Source: a virus. From it: 62,895 bases of DNA. The translations under genes were made by a program, and so were the position numbers. Location: IMG/VR virus record IMGVR_UViG_3300020430_002311, positions 1-62,895 of that record. The stretch is one strand, 5' to 3'. Of this stretch, positions 57,774 through 62,895 are shown piece after piece; the stretch's first letter is position 1; the number at the start of each line of letters is the position of its first letter. The notes beneath the pieces were generated by a model that saw nothing but the letters and a program-made list of their open reading frames with translations, did no database searches and was not told the DNA's origin.

Positions 57774-58491
57774 AGCACTGGTTTTCGACCCCGACACAGG
57801 AGAGTTCCTTCGTTATGAAACGGCAATACCGGATCAAAAGAATCCGGGTGAGTTTCTACTTCCACCGCATAGCGTCCTGGAGTCCGGCCTATCAATACCG
57901 GAAAGCGGCCCAAACGAAACCTTAATTCTTCAGAGTGGATCCGTTCTGGCTGTCCCTGATTTCAGAGGTCTGGATTATTACAATAAATCAACGGGCGCAA
58001 AAGTAGAACTGGAACTGGGACAGAGCCCGGATTCTACAATGACCAGCGTGGTCCCCGGGGAATTCGAAACAGGCCCCTGGATCGAAGAAGAATCCAGGTG
58101 GACCGTCGACTCCAACAAGCTGGCGGAAGCAAAGTCCAACTTGATCTCGAAGCTTGAAGCTATTCGGCAATTCAAGGAATTCACTTACCGCTCCACGGTC
58201 GCTGTCCACTCGATAGACTGGGATTCCGGAGAGAAATACCTTCGAAACCTTGAAAGGGCCATCTCATTGTACTCCACCCACCCGGTTTCCGCTTGGTTGG
58301 ATAGTAGCAACAACCCGCACCCGGTGCCGGGCGTAGCCTACCTCGAGGCAATCCGGGATGCAGTCGACCTCGATACCTTTCAGGCCGGACAGACTCTATA
58401 CAGTGTGAAATGGACAAAGCGAGATGAAGTCAACTCGCTGGGACCGGAAGGCGTGAAGAACTACAACGCGGAATCCGGATGGCCCTGGTAA
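57766..58491 (+). CDS. Tail fibre assembly protein (DUF4376-like)
   Basis: A 241-residue protein from the ATG at 57766, overlapping the fibre stop by 8 bp. The first 90 residues form a beta part (ALVFDPDTGEFLRYETAIPD). The second half is the DUF4376-like helical chaperone: LAEAKSNLISKLEAIRQFKE, STVAVHSIDWDSGEKYLRNL, ERAISLYSTHPVSAWLDSSN, and VDLDTFQAGQTLYSVKWTKR. Proteins of this type fold or cap fibres and are encoded directly after them. Confidence 0.78.
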   Translation: MNRALVFDPDTGEFLRYETAIPDQKNPGEFLLPPHSVLESGLSIPESGPNETLILQSGSVLAVPDFRGLDYYNKSTGAKVELELGQSPDSTMTSVVPGEFETGPWIEEESRWTVDSNKLAEAKSNLISKLEAIRQFKEFTYRSTVAVHSIDWDSGEKYLRNLERAISLYSTHPVSAWLDSSNNPHPVPGVAYLEAIRDAVDLDTFQAGQTLYSVKWTKRDEVNSLGPEGVKNYNAESGWPW

Positions 58492-58497
58492 GCTGCG

Positions 58498-60129
58498 TCA
58501 GCCCCAGTCCCCTTCCGGGGCATTCTCTTCCTTGGAAGGGTCATAGTCCTCGAAATCGAATTCCTGTTGCTCCGAGGCTTCTGGCGGCATCCCCATGTCG
58601 CCCTCTGCGCCACCGGCAAGATTCTGCACAAGCTGAGCTCCAGATTGAATCCAGTTTGTATCCATGACGACGGCCCCGGCGTACTTGACCTGTTCGAATT
58701 TATCGTCTGGTAGCCCGTAAATCTTCCGGAGCGCCTCTCCCACTGTCGGCATATCCCGTCGGGTCCGAACTTCATCCATCAGCTCGATGGACTTGACCAG
58801 CTTTTCGTCCCTTTCCAGGCGCTTATCTTCATCTTCCTTCTCAACTCCATTGAAAACGAAAACCAGTGGTTCATACTTGTCGACGGTCTCCTTGATATCG
58901 TTGCATACGTCTGCAAAATAGGATAGCATCGATTTCTTTGCCCTGGTCATTGCGGCATCTATCCGCCCATCCATGGATCCTTCAGACAGTCCCTGGCTTC
59001 CCATCAAGCGCAGGCCAAGCTCAGCCTGATCCATTCCATGGGCGGCCAGAGTAAAGGTGGTGACCCATTGCATCAGCTTTTCGAAGGCCATGTCGCTCAG
59101 GGTATTGAGGTTGGTGAACTTGAGATCCTGGGCCTCGGACGTAATCAAGGGGATCCGGTGATTGTTATTGTTCCCCGAGAACATGTTCTCCCATTGCACC
59201 TGGAGATCATCGAGGACTTCCTGAGGCATATTCCCAGGAAGGTAGAGAAACCCTGGAGGCGGATTATTGGAGAACCGATCCCGATTAAACTTCAGGGCAT
59301 TCATTGTGGCGATGATTTCCATTACGGAAACCTCTGCAGGAGAGAGCCCCGAGTTTCGGTACCGGACATCGCTCAACTCATTTTGGTGCCGCACAATGAT
59401 CTCTTCATCTGTGAAGGTTTCGACCACTGTATTGTTCACGATCTGCACCCACCGGGTCCGTGGGTCATTCTTGTATCCGGACTCAATTGTGGGGTAGATA
59501 GTTGCGGGATCCAGATATTTGACTTCGACAACCTGACCCCTCCGATTCCGGACCAGATAGAAAGCCACACTGTCAATGGCTAAAGTGTCCCGGATCATGA
59601 ACTGGAAGACTGCATGAAAGCGATCCCGGTTCTGCCAGCCCTCCACCTTGTCGCCCATGAACTCAAAGAATTTCCTGGCATCCCGGATTAGCTCCTTGTC
59701 CCCATCCCCCGGTGATTTGTCCGGATCTTCCAGGTCGAAATCGAATCCCTCCTTCTCTCGGAAGGGCCGACCGAATTGGCCCAGGTCATCGATTCGAACC
59801 TTGTGGATGGCGCCGACCAGAGTATTGGAATAGGATAGTTTCCGGAGGTCATTGAAAGAGGGGCGGTCAGGATTGCGGAGCCGGATTCCCTGGTTGATCA
59901 GGCTTTGCTCTTCGGATGTAAAGACCGGCTTTTTCTCTTCCTGCTCCCTGGATTGGACACCGTGGAACATGGACTTGGCCAGGGCGTACATTCTGGAGTC
60001 CTTGAATTCCCGGATATCCTCCCGGGCGCGCTGAGCCTGCGACTGTCGATTCCGGGCAGCCCGGAGTCTCTTCTGGAGGTTCTTTTCGTAGTTCGGGCCT
60101 CTGGGTCGACCGGGCTTTCCGTTTGCCAT
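58498..60129 (-). CDS. Portal protein
   Basis: A 543-residue portal. The basic N-terminus (ANGKPGRPRGPNYEKNLQKR) is followed by LINQGIRLRNPDRPSFNDLR, a long beta/alpha wing region (DTLAIDSVAFYLVRNRRGQV, YLDPATIYPTIESGYKNDPR, EEIIVRHQNELSDVRYRNSG), SPAEVSVMEIIATMNALKFN, NNPPPGFLYLPGNM, the stem helix area, and an acidic C-terminus. Twelve copies form the DNA entry ring. Unusually, it is far from the terminase and MuF genes and lies on the minus strand between plus-strand units. CTCCGATG lies 27 bases before its ATG. Confidence 0.82.
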   Translation of the reverse strand: MANGKPGRPRGPNYEKNLQKRLRAARNRQSQAQRAREDIREFKDSRMYALAKSMFHGVQSREQEEKKPVFTSEEQSLINQGIRLRNPDRPSFNDLRKLSYSNTLVGAIHKVRIDDLGQFGRPFREKEGFDFDLEDPDKSPGDGDKELIRDARKFFEFMGDKVEGWQNRDRFHAVFQFMIRDTLAIDSVAFYLVRNRRGQVVEVKYLDPATIYPTIESGYKNDPRTRWVQIVNNTVVETFTDEEIIVRHQNELSDVRYRNSGLSPAEVSVMEIIATMNALKFNRDRFSNNPPPGFLYLPGNMPQEVLDDLQVQWENMFSGNNNNHRIPLITSEAQDLKFTNLNTLSDMAFEKLMQWVTTFTLAAHGMDQAELGLRLMGSQGLSEGSMDGRIDAAMTRAKKSMLSYFADVCNDIKETVDKYEPLVFVFNGVEKEDEDKRLERDEKLVKSIELMDEVRTRRDMPTVGEALRKIYGLPDDKFEQVKYAGAVVMDTNWIQSGAQLVQNLAGGAEGDMGMPPEASEQQEFDFEDYDPSKEENAPEGDWG

Positions 60130-60155
60130 GGCTCGAACAGTAGCAGAATGCAGGG

Positions 60156-60163
60156 CATCGGAG
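60156..60163 (-). promoter_or_regulatory. Late-motif variant (CTCCGATG) for the portal gene
   Basis: On the minus strand, ending 27 bases from the ATG at 60129. CCGATG also occurs before both baseplate units, so it is a plausible member of the family. Confidence 0.45.
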
Positions 60164-60228
60164 AAGCGACGGAGGGTTTTTACCGGGTTTTTCCAGGTTT
60201 TTTCCGGGGAAAAATATCTGAAAAATCT

Positions 60229-60236
60229 GACCGATT
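60229..60236 (+). promoter_or_regulatory. Late-motif variant (GACCGATT)
   Basis: Ends 26 bases before the ATG at 60262. The leader ends GGTCCGGAC before ATG, resembling the TCCGGCC ends of other leaders; no Shine-Dalgarno sequence. Confidence 0.5.
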
Positions 60237-60261
60237 GCCCGTGGACTGCTATGGTCCGGAC

Positions 60262-60543
60262 ATGCGCAAGACCCTACCCAATATCGCAGACATCGAACGG
60301 AAATCATTGGAGAACCACTTCTCCCTGCCCCCTGGGGACGCCCTGTTTCAGGATCCGAAAAAGGTATTTATTGTCACCGCAATCGAAGCAGGGGCCGGGT
60401 GGACGCTTACCTATGACTGCATCAGCGGAAAAAGTGCAACTCGATCCGGGAGCGGGAACAGGGAGTTCCACCACCCGGTCACCGCCGCGCACTTCACAGA
60501 CACAACCGGCGTGGACCGGATTGTAGGATTCTACCTGGGTTGA
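60262..60543 (+). CDS. Small virion-unit protein, unknown
   Basis: A 93-residue protein from the ATG at 60262, set by the late motif; longer frames upstream overlap the portal gene and look like shadow coding. Features: RKTLPNIADIERKSLENHFS, KKVFIVTAIEAGAGWTLTYD, then REFHHPVTAAHFTDTTGVDR. A beta-rich single domain with no family recognised. It has its own promoter-like motif between the portal and neck-like genes. May be a head or neck accessory. Confidence 0.6.
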   Translation: MRKTLPNIADIERKSLENHFSLPPGDALFQDPKKVFIVTAIEAGAGWTLTYDCISGKSATRSGSGNREFHHPVTAAHFTDTTGVDRIVGFYLG

Positions 60544-60554
60544 ATCCCCGCATT

Positions 60555-60562
60555 GCCCGAAA
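60555..60562 (+). promoter_or_regulatory. Late-motif variant (GCCCGAAA)
   Basis: Context TTGCCCGAAA, ending 25 bases before the ATG at 60587. This fixes the start at 60587 rather than TTG 60581. Confidence 0.45.
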
Positions 60563-60586
60563 TCATAGCGCTCGATAGGATTGGAT

Positions 60587-61477
60587 ATGGCTAACTGGCA
60601 GGGAGAATTCAACGATCAGTCCCAGGACTATGAGTACCGGGATCTGGGGATGCGCCTGTCACCGGGAGAGTATCCCCCTCCCCGCTGGGGCTGCCTCCTG
60701 CATCCCGACGAACTCCGAAGGGTCATTTTCGTTGGAAACAGCCTGCTCGTAACGGTAAACGGGGAACAGCTCACCAACTACCAGCTGAAGAACTGGCTGG
60801 ACCATAATGTTCGGGTTCTCCAGGAAAGACTCCAGTTCGATATCTACCCCCGCCTCTGGAGATCCAGGCCGGTTCGCAACATCAATCATCGGGAGATCGA
60901 GCCCTATGCCGAATGGGACGATTTCTATATGTTCGACGGCAATCAGCACGATAAGAACTTCTTTGTGAAGCTCCGGCGCCGTCCTCTGGCCAGGCTTCAC
61001 AACTGGGAAGTGAAGAGTCCTTTCACCGGAGAAACGCTGATCAATCTGACAGACTATGCCCTCATCAATTACCGCCGGGGAACCATGAGAGCCGCTCTCT
61101 TTAACACCGGATCCTATGCCGGATACAGCGGGATGCCCATTGCCCAATGGCGGTTCGGAACCGGACGGCATGCAGCCGCGCATTTCATCGATTACACAAC
61201 GGGCTATGATCACGCGGATCGGGTTCCCCGAGAACTCAAAGAGGTACTGATCAACCGCATGACCATCGATGTAATGAGCGCCTACGGGGATGGGATCGTC
61301 GGTGGCCTGGCCAATTCCAGTGTTTCTGTCGGCTCGCTATCTGAATCCATCGGTACCACCATGTCCGCAACCAGCGCCTACTATGGTGCCCGGATTGCCG
61401 AAAAGCAGAAGTGGGAGGAAAACTGGTTCAAGACTCGCGCCCACGCCTACTCTGGAGTCGGTTTCAAAGTCCTCTGA
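60587..61477 (+). CDS. Neck or portal-associated virion protein
   Basis: A 296-residue protein (start ANWQGEFNDQSQDYEYRDLG). The middle has EPYAEWDDFYMFDGNQHDKN and FFVKLRRRPLARLHNWEVKS, then ALINYRRGTMRAALFNTGSY; the end is rich in Ser/Ala/Gly. No enzymatic motif or membrane segment. It lies between portal and lysis genes under its own late motif. I read it as a structural protein, possibly neck, but the family is not recognised. Confidence 0.55.
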   Translation: MANWQGEFNDQSQDYEYRDLGMRLSPGEYPPPRWGCLLHPDELRRVIFVGNSLLVTVNGEQLTNYQLKNWLDHNVRVLQERLQFDIYPRLWRSRPVRNINHREIEPYAEWDDFYMFDGNQHDKNFFVKLRRRPLARLHNWEVKSPFTGETLINLTDYALINYRRGTMRAALFNTGSYAGYSGMPIAQWRFGTGRHAAAHFIDYTTGYDHADRVPRELKEVLINRMTIDVMSAYGDGIVGGLANSSVSVGSLSESIGTTMSATSAYYGARIAEKQKWEENWFKTRAHAYSGVGFKVL

Positions 61478-61481
61478 CGTT

Positions 61482-61489
61482 GCCCGATA
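61482..61489 (+). promoter_or_regulatory. Late CCGATA motif for the lysis operon
   Basis: Reads GCCCGATA in the context TTGCCCGATAC, ending 25 bases before the ATG at 61514. Confidence 0.6.
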
Positions 61490-61513
61490 CACCGTTCCCT
61501 GCAATGGTGAAGC

Positions 61514-62083
61514 ATGCCCGCAGCAGGCCTCCCATTAAACTTCGCCGGATTGCTCCCGGAAGCCTCCTGGATTTTCTGGACTACGCTGATTACAGCCTTT
61601 GCAACAGGCTTCTGGAGATTATCCATCTGGGGAGCCCTCCGAAAGACTGAAAAAGAAATCCTTCCGAAAGTAGAGAAGGTCAGGACCGACCTTGCAGACA
61701 AGATCACGGAGTCCGAAGACCGGACGGAAAAGCGCATCAACAACCTCGAAGAGCATAGCTCAGCGTCCGTAAAGGAACTGAACGATAAACGTGAACGCCT
61801 TGAGCGTGAACTGGAAACGCGCCTCGATAGCATGCGCGAACACTCCCTGAACCTCCACCATTCCCTGGAAATCGACAACGCAAAACTCCGTCAGCAGATG
61901 GAGGGCCTTCAAAGCTATTCCAATCAAATCATGGGCCGCATCGATGAAGTCGAGCGCCGTATGGAGGACCGGGTCGGTCGTTCTGAAAAGGCCATACTCC
62001 AGAAACTGGAAGATGACCAGAAGCATTTCCACGACGGCCTTTCGGAGCTAAAGAAAGAGATCAGATCCTGGAGGAACCAATGA
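61514..62083 (+). CDS. Membrane-anchored coiled-coil protein, lysis-associated
   Basis: A 189-residue protein with one N-terminal membrane helix (WIFWTTLITAFATGFWRLSI) and then a continuous coiled coil to the end (EKRINNLEEHSSASVKELND, RERLERELETRLDSMREHSL, GRIDEVERRMEDRVGRSEKA). First gene of the lysis cluster. It could be a holin accessory, an inner-membrane spanin-like protein or an infection-related anchor. The stop overlaps the next start by 4 bp. Confidence 0.65.
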   Translation: MPAAGLPLNFAGLLPEASWIFWTTLITAFATGFWRLSIWGALRKTEKEILPKVEKVRTDLADKITESEDRTEKRINNLEEHSSASVKELNDKRERLERELETRLDSMREHSLNLHHSLEIDNAKLRQQMEGLQSYSNQIMGRIDEVERRMEDRVGRSEKAILQKLEDDQKHFHDGLSELKKEIRSWRNQ

Positions 62084-62295
62084 GCATCGGAATGAAACTA
62101 CTGGCAGACCTGGTCGCAAGCCGGTTTGGCCCCTATATCATCATCTTCGCACTACTTCTTCTCATAGTGGGCGGCTGGTGCGGATACGCCTGCGCGTCTC
62201 AAGCAATCAATTCTCCGGAGGAACCAAATGAAGTTCAGGATGCTATCATCCCTGCTCCTGGCGACTATGATCGTCTTAAACTGCCAGAGCAGTGA
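62080..62295 (+). CDS. Single-pass inner-membrane protein, spanin-like
   Basis: A 71-residue protein with one membrane helix (FGPYIIIFALLLLIVGGWCG) and a short polar C-terminus (SPEEPNEVQDAIIPAPGDYD). The downstream lipoprotein gene begins inside it in another frame, as in nested Rz/Rz1 spanin pairs. The periplasmic part is much shorter than a usual i-spanin, so the long coiled-coil protein just upstream may act as the i-spanin instead. Confidence 0.6.
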   Translation: MSIGMKLLADLVASRFGPYIIIFALLLLIVGGWCGYACASQAINSPEEPNEVQDAIIPAPGDYDRLKLPEQ

Positions 62296-62593
62296 AAATC
62301 AGATTCGGGAAACCAGGGACTCCTATTGCTCGGACATTCAGATCCCCGATGCAGCCAGGGTCCGGCCAGGGCAACGGCTGCAGAACTCCCATTACAATGC
62401 CCTGGTAGATCACTGCGCCGATCTGGCCCGGTGCCTCCGGTACGAGCAATGCGTAAGAAAGATCACTGAATGGGAGCGCGACTGCCAGACCGAAAGAGTC
62501 CGCGCCCTGGAAGACCAATGGCTCCCCGGAGCCTTCACCCCCCGCTTTAAGTGCGGGATCCCAAAACCGCTCTGCGGACTGGAGGAAGACTGA
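62228..62593 (+). CDS. Lipoprotein, o-spanin-like (Rz1-type)
   Basis: A 121-residue lipoprotein with GGAGG six bases before the ATG. The signal peptide SLLLATMIVLNCQSS puts the lipid Cys at residue 19. Asn before the Cys is unusual outside spirochaetes. The mature part has seven more cysteines (DSYCSD, DHCADLARCLRYEQC, ERDC, KCGIPKPLC). The gene is nested for 68 bases in the preceding one. Rz1-type proteins sit in the outer membrane and, with the i-spanin, fuse both membranes at lysis. The high Cys count is atypical. Confidence 0.65.
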   Translation: MKFRMLSSLLLATMIVLNCQSSENQIRETRDSYCSDIQIPDAARVRPGQRLQNSHYNALVDHCADLARCLRYEQCVRKITEWERDCQTERVRALEDQWLPGAFTPRFKCGIPKPLCGLEED

Positions 62594-62895
62594 TGGTAGA
62601 ACAAACCCTGATACAACAAATCCTGAACCTGATCGACCTGAAAGCAGTGATCGGTATAGTCCTGATCTGCTACTGGCTATTTGACCACTCCCCGAAGATC
62701 ATCCGGAAGAACTTCCGTTATCCCGGTGCGAAGACCTACGGTACCATGATTGTAGCGGTCATTGTGTCCGTGGCTTCCTACTGGATCGATCCTTCCCGCC
62801 CGGAGGCCAATGTTATGGCCTACTTCCTGGCTACGAGCTTCTACGAAGCCATCATCAAGCGAATCAAAGCCAATTTCCAGGGACCAGAAGTATGA
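62593..62895 (+). CDS. Holin-like protein
   Basis: A 100-residue protein from the ATG at 62593 (GGAGGAAGACTG upstream, overlapping the previous stop). Two or three membrane helices are visible: LKAVIGIVLICYWLFD, GTMIVAVIVSVASYWI, and the more amphipathic VMAYFLATSFYEAIIKRI, ending in a basic tail. Size and layout fit a small holin that permits endolysin release. Its stop codon is the last three bases of the window. Confidence 0.65.
   Translation: MVEQTLIQQILNLIDLKAVIGIVLICYWLFDHSPKIIRKNFRYPGAKTYGTMIVAVIVSVASYWIDPSRPEANVMAYFLATSFYEAIIKRIKANFQGPEV

Noticed and set aside
1-62895. Circular genome closing exactly at the window ends
   Set aside because: Continuing the leftmost minus-strand gene into the reverse of the right end gives an open but unprotein-like frame that opposes the holin gene, so the ends do not join naturally.
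1-62895. tRNA genes, rRNA, CRISPR arrays, insertion sequences
   Set aside because: No cloverleaf, regularly spaced repeats or transposase-like proteins were seen when reading through the window.

Overview
The window is most of the genome of a temperate, contractile-tailed (myovirus-type) bacteriophage or prophage. Both arms carry phage genes and I see no ordinary chromosomal housekeeping genes. The host is probably a Gram-negative (diderm) bacterium, because there are lipoprotein signals (including one with Asn before the lipobox Cys, as seen in leptospiral lipoproteins) and a spanin-like overlapping gene pair. A spirochaete of the Leptospira/Leptonema group is only a weak guess. No integrase, transposase, ParA or tRNA was found, so either the integration module lies outside the window or the phage is kept as a plasmid. 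The first gene runs off the left edge and the last gene ends exactly at the right edge. Joining the ends in frame gives no sensible protein, so I treat the window as linear.

Layout. 1-8.4 kb, minus strand: small and large terminase, a split MuF-type minor head protein with an inserted polyvalent (LPD3-like) domain, a secreted lytic transglycosylase and a cysteine-motif virion protein. Two plus-strand cargo cassettes interrupt this arm: a membrane-effector pair (5-6.1 kb) and a Panacea-type toxin-antitoxin pair (8.7-9.6 kb). 9.7-21.2 kb, minus strand: a ParB-like regulator, then the early/DNA-metabolism operon (HNH-like protein, Dcm- and Dam-type methyltransferases, MmcB-like nuclease, winged-helix replication protein, exonuclease, RecT, BRO/KilAC antirepressor, Cro-like gene). 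21.24-21.33 kb: the immunity switch, with two GTTGTC-N4-GACAAC-type operators 50 bp apart between divergent regulators. 21.3-24.8 kb: repressor, PIN-domain toxin pair and a lipoprotein moron with its own sigma-70-like promoter. 25-33 kb: baseplate (gpV spike, a LysM-gp25 fusion, gpJ, gpI, fibre-like proteins, hub). 33-38 kb: XkdF-like protease, scaffold, major capsid protein, head completion protein, SGNH hydrolase. 38-48 kb: three large proteins predicted to be packaged and injected (a DarB-like ParB/methyltransferase/helicase of 2258 residues, a zeta-toxin-like kinase, a coiled-coil protein) that share a short module. 48-52 kb: tail terminator, sheath, tube and frameshifted tail-assembly chaperones. 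52-54.7 kb: an inverted block with the tape measure. 54.7-58.5 kb: tail fibres and a fibre-assembly protein. 58.5-60.1 kb: portal on the minus strand. 60.2-62.9 kb: neck-like proteins and lysis genes.

Two genome-wide patterns stand out. First, a short motif, [GA]CCCGATA or GACCGATA, lies 25-29 bases before the first start codon of nearly every late transcription unit on both strands. These starts mostly lack a Shine-Dalgarno sequence, while downstream genes in the same units have good ones. This looks like a dedicated late promoter/leader system. Second, a 23-residue module (RxHLhRKVITN...G[HR][KR]QTVYV) and a short h-x-h-h-K-A motif recur in the protease, scaffold and the three putative injected proteins. 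This suggests a common capsid-targeting or prohead-protease processing signal. All functional statements come from reading the translated sequence; no database search was run.
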